Below are positions 35,118 to 46,636 of a DNA stretch of 64,000 bases, piece by piece (the stretch's first letter is position 1; the number at the start of each line of letters is the position of its first letter). The notes below the pieces were generated by a model that saw only the letters and a list, made by a program, of their open reading frames with translations, was not told where the DNA came from and did no database searches. Source of the DNA: Protopterus annectens. Lineage: Eukaryota; Chordata; Ceratodontiformes; Protopteridae. Location of the stretch: contig NC_056731.1 in assembly GCF_019279795.1 (NCBI RefSeq), positions 863,777,571 to 863,841,570 of the forward strand, read 5' to 3'. The position numbers were made by a program, and so were the translations under genes.

Positions 35118-36590
35118 TTATGAGCATGTGCTAGCATGACAGCTTGATGCAGAGTTACTGTAATGCCATGACCTACTGTATGTGGTGAAACTTCTAAACA
35201 CTGGTCTGACAGTGCTGTGGGACAAAGACTTTGAGTGTGAGGTTCTGCCATGTGTTGCAGAAGGTGGAAAAATCCTGCCTGCTTTGTTCTTATGTGTTTT
35301 GTTACCCATACTCCTTGTAGTACTACTTTGAGAATCACGTGGGGTGCAACCTATTTTGCACCCACTTGTGCTGGCAGTCCCCTGTCCACATCCAGCTGTA
35401 CTTTCTATGTGGGTCTGGTATGTTTTTAGTAGTGTGTGCATGGAGGTGGACATGGACACTCTGTCTGCCATCATACTTAACATGAGGAACATCATGGTAT
35501 TGTCCCCGGTGCCCATTCCAATATAGTGATGAAAATCTTCACATATATCCTGCAATATTCTATACATCTCTACTTGACTCTCTGTGACAGCAGCCTGTTC
35601 CTGAACAATGTCATGGTACATCTGCTGCTGGGCAGCCAAGGCCTTGCATTTCTTCAGAGCTAGTTGTGAGATATGCCTTTATCTGGAACACCCTCACACA
35701 TGTGTTGCAGTGGGTACTGCTCACTCTGAAATGGTAGCATCTTCCTGAAGGTATTCTTGCTGCTCATAACAGAATGGTGTTGAGCTACATGGTGTCCTTT
35801 TCTCTTACACTTGCAATGTTATGTCCTCATTGTTGATTGTGTAGATTATCTGAGCCTGTGTCTTTGCTTATAGAGCTATGTACATGCTGTCAAGTGGAAG
35901 GTCCTACTAGCACACTTTGTGGCTGTGTGCCACTGATCTTAAGCTGTATTATGCATATGAGGGTTATGGCATCATTGTCAACAACCATTTTGCTCTCAAC
36001 TTCAGTCTGTTGTGCTGACATAGTGTTTGTGTTGGTACTAAGCCTGTGAAAAAATATGTGATGATATGCGGAGACCTTTGAGAACAAAAAATTATTTATG
36101 CATAAACAGATGATATGGACACTTGCCATGCAAACAGTGTAAACTTTCTTGCAGGCCTGTTGTAGATGGGGCATCTGGTGATGGAAAATGTAATGTGAGA
36201 CTGTGGCTGCTACAGCTGTCTGAAAATACTTGGTGTCCACACCACCTCTGATTATTCGTGTGGCATTGATGATGCATCATAGTCATCACCCCTTATGAAG
36301 AAAAGATACTACTCATCAGATGTTAATGGTTGGAGTGTGGAAGGGCTACTACCAATGCTGCTATGTCCAGCTTTGGCCCTTGCATGTACCATTAGGTCAT
36401 TTTCTCCTTTCCTACACAGTGCCAATTTGTGGTTTCTTCTTTCTGCAACATTGATGCCAACCACCACCTCCTGATTCCATGCTCTAGCCCAATCTCTGTC
36501 TGACTTGGCCCCTGTCTCCCAAATGGATGTCTCCCATATGTCCTGAGAGCAGCCATTAGGATGTGCTTCTCTTAGGACTTAAGTTGTCTC
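35118..36590 (-). pseudogene. Probable Harbinger Myb/SANT-like accessory gene, decayed
   Basis: Minus strand, convergent with the transposase. Near 36560-36370 it encodes KSDRDWARAWNQEVVVGINV and then ...RRNHKLALCRKGENDLMVHA. This resembles the W...V...KRWNDLK pattern of the Myb-like proteins of PIF/Harbinger elements, which bind DNA and import the transposase. An open frame at 35639-35118 (173 codons) starts AAQQQMYHDIVQEQ and is Gln/Ser/Thr/His-rich, as the C-terminal tail of such proteins often is. The two parts are in different frames with a gap. Assignment rests on context plus weak similarity. Confidence 0.4.
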
Positions 36591-36869
36591 TCCAGTGTTG
36601 TGATCCCTTTTGCTGCAGCATGTTGTAACCTGAAAGCATTAATTCTGGCCCACAATTAAACTCACACACACACATGATATTAAAGTACAACAGTTTAGCA
36701 GCCGATTTTATAAAGGTGTACTATTTTAATTGTCCTCAGTAACTCACTGCAACCTGTAATTATCTATGTTGTTTTACTATAACTTTCCAATTCATTTTAT
36801 GCTGCTGCCCTATTTGTCTGTAACCCTTATTAATGAAAGTAAAGGAAGGCCACAAAAGTACAAATAAAT

Positions 36870-36942
<73 letters not shown>

Positions 36943-37627
36943 TCAAATGGCACCTTACACCCTTACACTTTCATACATTACTAGTAAATATATACTTCTC
37001 TCCAGAAGATCTTAATAAATTGTATCAATCTGTCTGTTTTTCTACTAAACTCTGACTATTCCTTCCTTCTTTTAAATTGTTTGTGCTTTATCTAGGCTGT
37101 CAGTGAGAAATGCTGCTTAGTACAACAGTGGAATAGATTGGGGCTGAATTATGAAGTTAGCATGTAACTGTGGCTGAGGTGGGCTAAGCTCTATGAATAG
37201 TATCATTGCACAAGGGTAGATCTATTTCAATAGGTGTGAAATTACTTCCACTTTTTATGGACATGATGTGCTGATGGGCTCTGAGTGCAGGAACGTCTGT
37301 CAGCTTACAGCAGTTGTCAAGAACAGTAGACTGTGCTATACCTTTACATTTATGCAGTGTTGTAATAATCAGTAGGCATATATCCTGTCATGGTAGTACT
37401 GCATGCACAATACCCATACAACAGTTTTCAAAACAGTTCCTCCCTCTACTTGAAATTAAAGGGAAAAAAAATAAAAATGTTTATTAGTGAACTGCTGTAA
37501 CATCTCCACAGGCTACATTACAAAGTTTCCACCAGTGATAGTACTAGTATTTTGATAACAATAAAAAGAAGAAAAATATTTCTCCTTTTTGAGTAGATGC
37601 ATGGCACTCCTCCACCCCATGCCCAGG
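36591..37627. other. No gene recognised
   Basis: Contains a (TA)n array at 36873-36938. A short GGGGCTGAATTATGAAG near 37140 has the look of a Harbinger terminus, but I found no partner for it. Confidence 0.4.
36873..36938. repeat. (TA)n microsatellite
   Basis: About 33 TA units. Confidence 0.97.
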
Positions 37628-37806
37628 TATTGTACTGCAGAAACCTATCCATATACGCAATAAATGAAACAATGACAATGAAATGTGATATTATACTGCA
37701 GAAACGTATCCATGTACGCAACAAATGCAACAATGGCAATGGAAGTCGGTATTATACTGCAGAAACGTATCCATGTAAGCAACAATTGAAATAATGGCAA
37801 TGAAAG
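37628..37806 (+). repeat. 61-bp minisatellite, three units
   Basis: Units start at 37628, 37689 and 37750, each with TACTGCAGAAAC(G/C)TATCCATGTA or a close variant. They differ by a few substitutions. It lies just beyond the 3' end of PLE copy E. Confidence 0.9.
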
Positions 37807-38034
37807 CCAAAGGCAGAAGTCCATGTGACTGCAGCAGTCCAATTGGTAAACCAAACTTCACACATTGCTCTCACTTCCATATAGGTACTACCCCTATATG
37901 GTTATATGGGTTGACATGGTAATCAAACCAAAAAAAGAGAGCCAGTACAAATCCTGTTGGAAAATAAGTGTATTAAAAAATACACATAATATATACCATA
38001 ATAACAGACTGCATATACATATGCAAAAAAACAA

Positions 38035-38081
38035 ATTACACAGACCGGTGGTTTCAGCTAAACAGCCTTCCTCAGTGTAAC
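38035..38081 (-). ncRNA. Hammerhead-ribozyme-like motif, PLE family 2 copy E
   Basis: Minus strand: GUUACA, CUGAGGA, stem-loop (GGCU-GUUU-AGCU), GAAA, CC-ACC-GG, UC, UGUG. Helix I pairs ACA with UGU. Helix III is ACC/GGU closing a 3-nt loop. It fits CUGANGA...GAAA...UH. Activity inferred. Confidence 0.65.
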
Positions 38082-38192
38082 AAAAATAATAAAGACCATT
38101 GCATTCAAAAGCAGCCCATAAATATACAGGCGTACAATTAGGACAGAGACCAATAAAAATAATACACAAATTAAATAATTAAAACTGTTCAT

Positions 38193-38465
38193 TTAAACCT
38201 GGAGGAAAAAGCCCGCCCAGTTTGACAATCCACTTTTTTCTTTGATATCCAAAACTTGATGTAAACCAGCTAGAGCATTGTTTTTATGCACAGTACAATC
38301 AATAATAGTAAATTTAAATGAACCAGTCCGATGATTACAAATATGCTTATATAGAGCACTAGTTTGCTTATGTATCCTAATATCACTCAAGTGTTCACTA
38401 ATTCTAAGCCTGCAAGGCCTAGAAGTTTGCCCCACATAAAAAGCTTGACAAGAGCAACTAGCCAA
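38193..38465 (-). CDS. PLE family 2 GIY-YIG endonuclease, copy E (partial)
   Basis: The 90-codon frame begins inside the nuclease. Its first residues are MASCSCQAFYVGQTSRPCRL (alternative start), covering the YIG-like YVG and the following TSR-R. Then come EHLSDIRIHK, ALYKHICNH and KEKSGLSNWAGFFLQV at the C terminus. The GIY-like part (WVIYLASC) is upstream in frame, so the domain is nearly whole. It lacks the RT and is therefore a fragment, although the nuclease motif itself looks intact. Its partner copy is at 47641-47955. Confidence 0.8.
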   Translation of the reverse strand: MASCSCQAFYVGQTSRPCRLRISEHLSDIRIHKQTSALYKHICNHRTGSFKFTIIDCTVHKNNALAGLHQVLDIKEKSGLSNWAGFFLQV

Positions 38466-38706
38466 GTAAATAACCCAAGTTGAGCTGCAATTGCCAAAAA
38501 ATCCATGTCATAAACATTTGAAGTGTTTTTACTAGAAAAACAAGTGGTTTTATATATGTGTGAACAACTTGAGCAATGACCACAGGGATAAAAAATACGA
38601 TAAAAACAGCGACCAAATACAAATGTAACAGGCTGAAGAAACTCGAAGTCCTAGGCAATGAAGACTCCCATAAAATGCACACTTTTATTGTAACAAAAAA
38701 ACAAAA

Positions 38707-38749
38707 GAATAAGTGCTTTCAGCTAGCTTAGCTGGCCTTCATCAGATTC
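38707..38749 (-). ncRNA. Hammerhead-ribozyme-like motif, PLE family 1 copy A
   Basis: Minus strand: GAAU, CUGAUGA, stem-loop, GAAA, GCAC, UU, AUUC. GAAU pairs with AUUC (helix I). Helix III is a single A-U pair closing a 4-base loop. Confidence 0.6.
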
Positions 38750-39055
38750 ATCTGAAACAACTCTCAATTATATGTATATATATGGTACAGCCACAGGAAA
38801 TGAGCTTAACTTGATCAATTAAAACAATTAAAAACTTTTTTAACGTGTTTAAATGTTAAAATGTTAAAAAATTATGTTTGTAAACCTTTGTATGTTATAA
38901 AATGTATATATGCATACATATATATGTAATCGACGCATAAGTATCAAATACACCATACAATCAATTCACACTCAGTACAAGTCAAGAAATAAATCAGTTA
39001 AATGAATTAATTAAATAAAATATACATAAAATACACTACAAAACCGTAAAATAGT

Positions 39056-41165
39056 TCATGTTCTTGCTTTTAAAATAGGTTTCAATGATATGTAATCATT
39101 TATTCCAGGGGGATTGGATGCATTTAATTTGATTTGCCATATAACTTCTTTTTCTTCCAATATGAGTTTTTCATCACCGACCCTAGGATTAAAGTGTACT
39201 TTCTCAAGTATGGCAAAACAACAAGTGTGGTTAGAATTATTAGATTGTATGTGTCTAAACAAGGGATTCTTTGTGTTTTCATTTTTGAAATTATATATAT
39301 ACGTTCGTAAATTCTGTTTTTTAGATGCCTAAACATCTTCCCAACATAAAATGCTGGGCAGGCCATACACTTGGCCAAATAAACCACACTTTTAGTGTTA
39401 CAATTTCCTGTCTGGAAATCAATTTTATTTTTACATAAATTATGCAAAATAATGCTATTACCCTCATATATATATAAGTACACTGGTTGCAAGCTCCACA
39501 TTTTGTGGTTCCTCTGGGTACTTTCTTGGTCCTATCACTTTTATAATTTTCCAGCTGGAATTTTATATTCCTACCAGTCTTATAAACAAACCTAGGCTGA
39601 TAACCTAGACTATTGTAGACTTCAGTATTACCTCTAAGAACATTCCAATTCTTGTCTATAATGTTTTTACAATAGGTGCTTGTGTATTATACTTTAAAAT
39701 CATAGCTCATAAGAAATCAGTATTTTTCTCATTATTTCTTTTGTCTATTTGCTTAGAAGCTGCATCTAACAGAGGTTTATATAGTGTCCCCCAGTGTGAT
39801 AAGACATACTCAATAGTATCTTCAACTAATTCAACAGGGTAACCTCTTTCTAAGAACATTCTACCAATAAAATTGTGTTCTTGTGCAACATCTTGTTGGT
39901 TAGAAGTCATCCTGGCTGCCCTAATACATTGCCCTTTTAAAATACTATTTTTCTGTGAAAAAGGGTGGCAGCTTTGATACTCTAAGTAGGAATTACTAAA
40001 AGTGGGCTTGCGATGTATATTTGATTTAAATCCTGATGGTATGTGAGAAATGTAAGTGTCCAAATATGGCAAGCCAGTTTCACTAAATTAATGTGTAAAT
40101 TTAAAATAGGGACAAATACTATTTAAATATCCAACAAAATTGTGAATAACGTCCTTTTCCCCATTCCATAAAATAAATACATCATCCAAGAAACATACAT
40201 AGAGAGTAAAATATTGTCTAAATTCACCATTGAAAACATATCTATTCTCCCATTCTGTGAGCACAAGGTTGGCAAATATGAGGGCACATGACACCCCCAT
40301 AGCTACTCCCTTTAATTGCCTGTAGTATTCACCTTCAAAATATATGAGATTGTTTTCTAGAACAATACTCATCAATTCCAATAGTAAAATAATTTTGTCA
40401 TTATTTAAATTCGAATATTGTGTCATGGAAGCATGAAAAAATTCTAAACCTTCTTCTTTGGGTATAGAATTAAATAAATCCACCACATCTATGCTCACAA
40501 AAATCAAACTCCTATCCCAAAAGTCTTGTTTCAACTGCCTCAGAAAGTCCCACAAATCAACAAGTAAATGTGGGATGTTATTATAAACAGGTTTTAACCA
40601 GTTGTCAATTAAAACTACAATCTGGTAAGTTTTAGACTTGCTTCCTGAAACTATTGGTCAAAGGGGAGGATTAATATAGTCTTTATGTACTTTAGGTACT
40701 CCGAACATGGTTGCTAATAAATCAGAATTAACTTTAATAAATTCATAAATCTCTCTAGTAATCCTTCCTTTCAGTAGAAACTCTTCTAACCAAGAATCTA
40801 TTTGTCTGTGAGCTATATTAATTTCGTTAATACTAATAGTCTCATAGACATCAGGGTTATTCAAAATGTCATACATCTTTTCAATATACCTACATTGATC
40901 AAAAAGCACAACACCCCCTCCTTTGTCCGGTTTCATAACTCGAATAGTATTGCCTTGACAAAGTTTATGAAACAATTCCCATTCTGCTTTACTAAGGTTG
41001 TATTCCCTCTCTTTCATTCTGGATGTGTATGCATACATTCTATAGATGTCTTCAATAGTTACCCTTTAAAAATTAGCAAGAATGGGTAATAAAAGGGGGT
41101 TGAAAGTGCTCTTTCTTTTTAATTTACTAAACTCATAATCTTGGTTCTTATCCTTAAAAAACATG
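39056..41165 (-). pseudogene. PLE family 1 RT and GIY-YIG ORF, copy A
   Basis: Order on the minus strand: KDKNQDYEFSKLKRKSTF (41160), then a 126-codon frame to GVPKVHKDYINPPL and a TGA. It continues in the same frame (PIVSGS...) with SLIFVSIDVVDLFNSIPKEE (first RT Asp), the block LKGVAMGVSCALIF, and YVCFLDDVFILWNGEKD with the FLDD pair intact. A stop follows FKFTH. Then come FKSNIHRKPTFSNSYLEYQS, the pre-nuclease linker, VVYLAKCMACPAFYVGKMFR (GIY-YIG) and LEEKEVIWQIKLNASNPPGI. At least one shift and two stops. The first TGA is also present in copy C. Confidence 0.88.
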
Positions 41166-41246
41166 GTTAAGTTGAGCTTCCTGATGAACAATTTAAATTC
41201 TAATATAACATCAGTAAGAACCATATGGAAGGTAGAAACAAAATTA

Positions 41247-42512
41247 AAGGGAGTAGCTATGGGGGTGTCATGTGCCCCCATATTTGTCATCTTTGTGCTC
41301 ACAGAATGGGAGAATAGATATGTTTTCAATGGTGAATTTAGACAATATTTTACTCTCTATGTACGTTTCTTGGATGATGTATTTATTTTATGGAATGGGG
41401 AAAAGGAGTTATTCACAATTTTGTTGGATATTTAAATAGTATTTGTCCCTATTTTAAATTTACACATTCATTTAGTGAAACTGGCTTGCCATATTTGGAC
41501 ACTTACATTTCTCAAACATTCAGGATTTAAATCAAATATACATCGCAAGCCCACTTTTAGTAATTCCTACTTAGAGTATCAAAGCTGTCACCCTTTTTCA
41601 CAGAAAAAAAGTATTTTAAAAGGGCAATGTATTAGGGCAGCCAGAATGACTTCTAACCAACAAGATGTTGCACAATAACTCAATTTTATTGGTAGAATGT
41701 TCTTAGAAAGAGGTTACCCTGTTAAATTAGTTGAAGATACTATTCTGTATGTCTTATCACACTGGGAGACACTATATAAACCTCTGTTAGGTGCCATTTC
41801 TAAGCAAATGGACAAAAGAAATAATGAAAAATATACTGACTTCTCATGAGCTATGATTTTAAAGTATAACACACAAGGACCTATTGTAAAAACATTATAG
41901 ACAGGAATTGGAATGTTCTTAGAGGTAATACTGAAGTCTACAATAGTCTAGGTTATCAGCCTAGGTTTGTTTATAAGACTGGTAGGAATATAAAATTCCA
42001 ACTGGAAAATTATAAACGTGATAGGACCAAGAAAGTACCTAGAGGAACCACAAAATGTGGAGCTTGCAACCAGTGTACTTATATATGTATATATGTGTAT
42101 ATATGAGGGTAATAGCATTATTTTGCATAATTTATGTAAAAATAAAATTGATTTCCAGACAGGAAACTGTAACACTAAAAGTGTGGTTTATTTGGCCAGG
42201 TGTATGGCCTGCCTAGCATTTTATGTTGGGAAGACGGATAGGCATCTAAAAAACAGAATTTACGAACATATATATAATATCAAAAAAGAAAACACAAACA
42301 ATGCCTTGTTTAGACACATACAGTCTAATAATTCTAACCACACATTTTCTTTTACCATACTTGAGAAAGTATACTTTAATCGTAGGGGCGGTGATGAAAA
42401 ACTCATATTGGAAGAAAAAGAAGTTATATGGCAAATCAAATTAAATGCATCCAACCCCCCTGTAATAAATGATTACATATCATTAAAACCTATTTTAAAA
42501 GCAAGAACATGA
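41247..42512 (+). pseudogene. PLE family 1 RT (3' half) and GIY-YIG, copy B
   Basis: Encodes the block VAMGVSCAPIF, then YVRFLDDVFILWNGEK (FLDD intact), and after a frame change FKSNIHRKPTFSNSYLEYQS, with a stop at DVAQ. The nuclease frame 42018-42512 holds VVYLARCMACLAFYVGKTDR and EHIYNIKKENT, ending LKPILKART. The GIY-YIG residues and a GKT-R motif look better kept than in copies A and C. At least three frame breaks and no RT 5' half. Confidence 0.85.
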
Positions 42513-42779
42513 ACTATTTTATGGTTTTGTAGTGCATTTTATGTATATTTTATTTAATTAATTCATTTAACTGATTTATTTCTTGACTTGTATTGAGTGT
42601 GAATTGATTGTATGGTGTATTTGATACTTAAGCGTTGATTACATATGTATGCATATATACATTTTATAACATACAAAGGTTTAAAAACATAATTTTTTAA
42701 CATTTTAACATTTAAACACGTTAAAAAAGTTTTAAATTGTTTTAATTGATCAATTAAGCTAATTTCTTGTGGCTGTACC

Positions 42780-42785
<6 letters not shown>

Positions 42786-42820
<35 letters not shown>
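42786..42820. repeat. (TA)n in PLE copy B 3' UTR
   Basis: Short TA array that is also present, with other lengths, at the matching place in copies A and C. Confidence 0.9.
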
Positions 42821-42827
<7 letters not shown>

Positions 42828-42850
42828 GTATAATTGACAGTTGTTTCAGA

Positions 42851-42894
42851 TTAATCTGATGAAGGCCAGTTAAGCTGGCTGAAAGCGCTTGTTC
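42851..42894 (+). ncRNA. Hammerhead-ribozyme-like motif, PLE family 1 copy B
   Basis: CUGAUGA, stem-loop (GGCCAG-UUAAG-CUGGCU), GAAA, GCGC, UU. Helix I is weaker here (AAU against GUU). Confidence 0.55.
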
Positions 42895-43043
42895 TTTTGA
42901 TTTTTTGTTACAATAAAAGTGTGCATTTTATGGGAGTCTTCATTGTCTAGGACTTTGAGCTTCTTCTGCCTGTTAAATTTGTATTTGGTCGCTGTTTTTA
43001 TCGTATTTTTTACTTGTTGCCTTTCTAGTGAGGCTTTTGGAGC

Positions 43044-44377
43044 ATGGATTCCCTAGATGAGATCCCAGCACTTTTTTTGCCTGTACAGAGGAATGAAATT
43101 AACAGTCTGCATTCAGAATTGCAGATTGTAAAAGGCGAACTGACTCAACTGATTGACTTGATGAACCAGCCACGGGGCATATCTAACTCAACCCCCTTGG
43201 AGATGATGTCACCAGCAAAGGGAGAGAGTGAAGCACAAACGCGTGAAGCTAACATCAAACACTTTAGCGTTCAGAACGCTAATGGAGGTACTCTAGGCCC
43301 CACTAACAGTTCTGTTTCCCTTGAAGGTTTGCAGTCCTGTGAGAATCATGTACAGTGTGGAGCTAAACCTAAATGCTTCCATCCTCAGCGTACCTACACT
43401 TCAGTCGTTAACAATTCCGCTAATGTTCAAGCAGCATCAGGTACGAGCACTATTGTTTTTGATAATAGAAACAAGAGCACTGTTAAATTTCCTGCTGCTG
43501 ATGCAGTTACGTGACTAGAAGACTTTTTGAAGTCAGGATATGTTTTTGGGGATAACACGGAGCCATACAATGACAATTCTAACACAAATGACATTTTTTG
43601 GAGACACATATGGATCTCTTAAAGATAAAATTTTGTTTATGGAAAGGAAAATTAACATTATAAAATGTTTACAAATTGATAATGCATACTTTGAAAAATG
43701 CATTAATTTAAAAATAGTACCCCAGGGGCCTAGAATTTTCAAGGAGCCGATGGGGGTTAATATTTGTGAAGAAGTGATGAATGATTTTAATCTTTTGTTT
43801 GATGAATTTGGTTTTAATTTCATGTGCTTGCTGATAAAGCACAATGATGTTAAAATTAGTAGATTCATGGTTGATGTTGAGAAATTGAATCTTGAGATTA
43901 CTGAAGGCTTGGTCTTCGATAAATAGAAAAATTTTTATGACAAACAGTTTGCTATTGTTAAGAAAAATGCCACAGTTATTTTTAAGAGAAAGGAAAGGAA
44001 AATACAGAGACATAAAACAATATAATGAGCAAAATGTTTATATATGGAATACATCTAAATCAATAGAGAATTCCAGTATAAATCAAAGGTTTAGTACTTA
44101 TGAATTTAGTGAAAGAAAAAATGAAGATGGGAAGGGCTTCCAGAGAAATGAACAACATAAAAACATTGAAAAAAGTTTTTTTTTAAGAAGGGCCAAAACT
44201 AGAACAATTGGAAAAATAGGGGGAAAAATGGGATTCAGGGCAGAAGGGACTGAAGGGTTGGGACAAAACCAAATGTTACAAGCTACCCCAAGCCAACTAT
44301 CAGAAAAGACAGTAAAAATTAATGACTACATATTTGAATACAAGATAAGAACCAAGATTTTGAGTTTAGTAAATTAA
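43044..44377 (+). pseudogene. PLE family 1 N-terminal ORF region, copy C
   Basis: Starts MDSLDEIPALFLPVQRNEIN (43044), with a short coiled-coil-like stretch (LHSELQIVKGELTQLIDL) and a Ser/Asn-rich part that stops at 43514. It continues in frame 43540-43926 (KDKILFMERKINIIKCL; LLFDEFGFNFMCLLIKHN) and 43892-44377 (Lys/Arg/Asn-rich, ending near EYKIRTKILSLVN). No known domain. The position before the RT matches the poorly conserved N-terminal part of PLE proteins. Two stops or shifts. Confidence 0.65.
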
Positions 44378-44380
44378 AAA

Positions 44381-45666
44381 GAAAGAGCACTTTCAAACCC
44401 CCTTTATTACCCATTCTTGCTAATTTTGAAAGTGTAACTATTGAAGACATCTATAGGATGTATGCATACACATCCAGAATGAAAGAGAGGGAATACAACC
44501 TTAGTAAAGCAGAATGGGAATTGTTTCATAAACTTTGTCAAGACAATACTATTCGAGTTATGAAACTGGACAAAGGAGGGGGTGTTGTGCTTTTTGATCA
44601 ATGTAGGTATATTGAAAAGATGTATGACATTTTGAATAACCTTGATGTCTATGAGACTATTAGTATTAACAAAATTAATATAGCTCACAGACGAATAGAT
44701 TCTTGGTTAGAAGAGTTTCTACTAGAAGGAAGGATTACTAGAGAGATTTATGAATTTATTAAAGTTAACTCCCCTTTATTAGCAACCATGTTTGGAGTAC
44801 CTAAAGTACATAAAGACTACATTAATCCTCCCCTTTGACCAATAGTTTCAGGAAGCACGTCTAAAACTTACCAGATTGGAGTTTTAATTGACAACTGGTT
44901 AAAACCTGTTTATAATAACATCCCACATTTTCTTGTTGATTTGTGGGACTTTCTGAGTCGGTTGAAACAAGACTTTTGGGATAGGAGTTTGATTTTTGTG
45001 AGCATAGATGAGGTGGATTTATTTAATTCTATATCCAAAGAAGAAAGTTTAGAATTTTTTCACACTTCCATGGCACAATATTCGAATTTAAATAATGACA
45101 AAATTCTTTTACTACTGAAATTGATGAGTATTGTTCTAGAAAACAATCTCATATATTTCGAAGGTAAATACTACAGGCAATTAAAGGGGGTAGCTATGGG
45201 GGTGTCATGTGCCCCCATATTTGCCAACCTTGTGCTCACAGAATGGGAGAATAGATATATTTTCAATAGCGAATTTAGACAATATTTTACTCTCTATGTA
45301 CGTTTCTTGGATGATGTATTTATTTTATGGAATTGGGAAAAGGACGTTATTCACAATTTTGTTGGATATTTAAATAGTATTTGTCCCTATTTTAAATTTA
45401 CACATTCATTTAATGAAACCGGGTTGCCATATTTTGACACTTACATTTCTCATACACCATCAGGATTTAAATCAAATATACATTGCAAGCCCACTTTTAG
45501 TCATTCCTACTTAGAGTATCAAAGCTGCCACCCTTTTTCACAGAAAAAAAGTATTTTAAAAGGGCAATGTATTAGGGCAGCCAGGATGACTTCTAACCAA
45601 CAAGATGTTGCACAAGAACTCAATTATATTGGTAGAATGTTCTTAGAAAGAGGTTACCCTGCTTGA
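44381..45666 (+). pseudogene. PLE family 1 reverse transcriptase, copy C
   Basis: One frame with a single internal TGA at 44836-44838 (INPPL-stop-PIVSGS, where Arg is usual). Blocks: VMKLDKGGGVVLFDQ, TMFGVPKVHKDY, PIVSGSTSKT, SLIFVSIDEVDLFNSIS (first catalytic Asp), LKGVAMGVSCAPIFANL, and YVRFLDDVFILWNWEKD (both Asp kept). Then TYISHTPSGFKSNIHCKPTF. A one-base insertion near 45663 ends the frame at RGYPA. Apart from the TGA and the shift, the polymerase core is intact. Confidence 0.9.
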
Positions 45667-46439
45667 ATTAGTTGAAGATACTATTGAGTATGTCTTATCA
45701 CACTGGGAGACACTATATAAACCTCTGTTAGGTGCAGCTTCTAAGCAAATAGACAAAAGAAATAATGAGAAAAATACCTATTTTCTCACGAGCTATGATT
45801 TTAAAGTATAATACACAAGCACCTATTGTAAAAAACATTATAGACAAGAATTGGAATGTTCTTAGAGGTAATACTGAAGTCTACAATAGTCTAGGTTATC
45901 AGCCTAGGTTTGGTTATAAGACTGGTAGGAATATAAAATTCCAACTGGAAAATTATAAAAGTGGTAGGACCAAGAAAGTACCTAGAGGAACCACAAAATG
46001 TGGAGCTAGCAACCAGTGTACTTATATATATGAGGGGAATCGCAATATTTTGCATAATTTATGCAAAAATACAATTGACTTCCAGACAGGAAATTGTAAC
46101 ACTAAAAGTGTGGTTTATTTGGCCAAGTGCATGGCCTGCCCAGCATTTTATGTTGGGAAGATGGATAGGCATCTAAAAAACAGAATTTACGAACATATAT
46201 ATAATATCAAAAAAGAAAACACAAAGAATGCCTTATTTAGACACATACAATCTAATAATTCTAACCACACCTTTTGTTTTGCCATACTTGAGAAAGTACA
46301 CTTTAATCCTAGGGGCGGTGATGAAAATCTCATATTGGAAGAAAAAGAAGTTATATGGCAAATCAAATTAAATGCATCCAATCCCCCTGGAATAAATGAT
46401 TACATATCACTGAAACCTATTTTAAAAGCAAGAACATGA
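45667..46439 (+). CDS. PLE family 1 linker and GIY-YIG endonuclease, copy C
   Basis: Open frame 45765-46439 (224 codons), with earlier codons in the same frame after the shift. It holds IIDKNWNVLRGNTEVYNSLG and RFGYKTGRNIKFQL, a Cys pair (KCGASNQC, second Cys of CGAC changed to Ser), VVYLAKCMACPAFYVGKMDR (GIY-YIG; the usual GKT is GKM) and KNRIYEHIYNIKK. It ends LEEKEVIWQIKLNASNPPGI and LKPILKART. Full-length nuclease domain. Confidence 0.85.
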
Positions 46440-46558
46440 ACTATTTTACGGTTTTGCAGTGTATTTTATGTATATTTTATTTAATTAATTCATTTAATTG
46501 ATTTATTTCTTGACTTGTATTGAGTGTGAATTGATTGTATGGTGTATTTGATACTTAT

Positions 46559-46581
46559 GAGTCAATTACATATATATATAT

Positions 46582-46633
<52 letters not shown>
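46559..46633. repeat. (TA)n array left of the 46.6-kb MITE
   Basis: TA alternation with one ACAC break. It is absent from the matching position in PLE copies A and B. Confidence 0.9.

Positions 46634-46636
<3 letters not shown>

Larger units (their letters stand above)
37900..38580 (-). mobile_element. PLE family 2, copy E, 5'-truncated
   Basis: Contains the Cys cluster (CGHCSSCSHIYKTTC region), GIY-YIG domain and 3' UTR. Its 5' edge is cut at the Cys cluster and directly abuts the end of PLE copy A. Colinear with copy D at 47567-48225. Confidence 0.85.
38640..41165 (-). mobile_element. PLE family 1, copy A
   Basis: Minus-strand copy from just upstream of the RT to the 3' UTR and pseudo-LTR end (GGGAGTCTTCATTG, read minus), plus about 70 bases of pseudo-LTR shared with the B-C junction. 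Colinear with copy C at about 44340-47146. It meets copy B head to head near 41165-41247. Confidence 0.9.
41247..42950 (+). mobile_element. PLE family 1, copy B, 5'-truncated
   Basis: Starts inside the RT (LKGVAMGVSC block), with the 3' part complete to the pseudo-LTR end. It is followed directly by copy C in the same orientation, so B and C form a tandem. Its 5' end faces the 5' end of copy A. Confidence 0.88.

Noticed and set aside
37131..37200. GGGGCTGAATTATGAAG as the right end of the 33-kb Harbinger
   Set aside because: I found no inverted partner on the left side between 32.6 and 33.1 kb.
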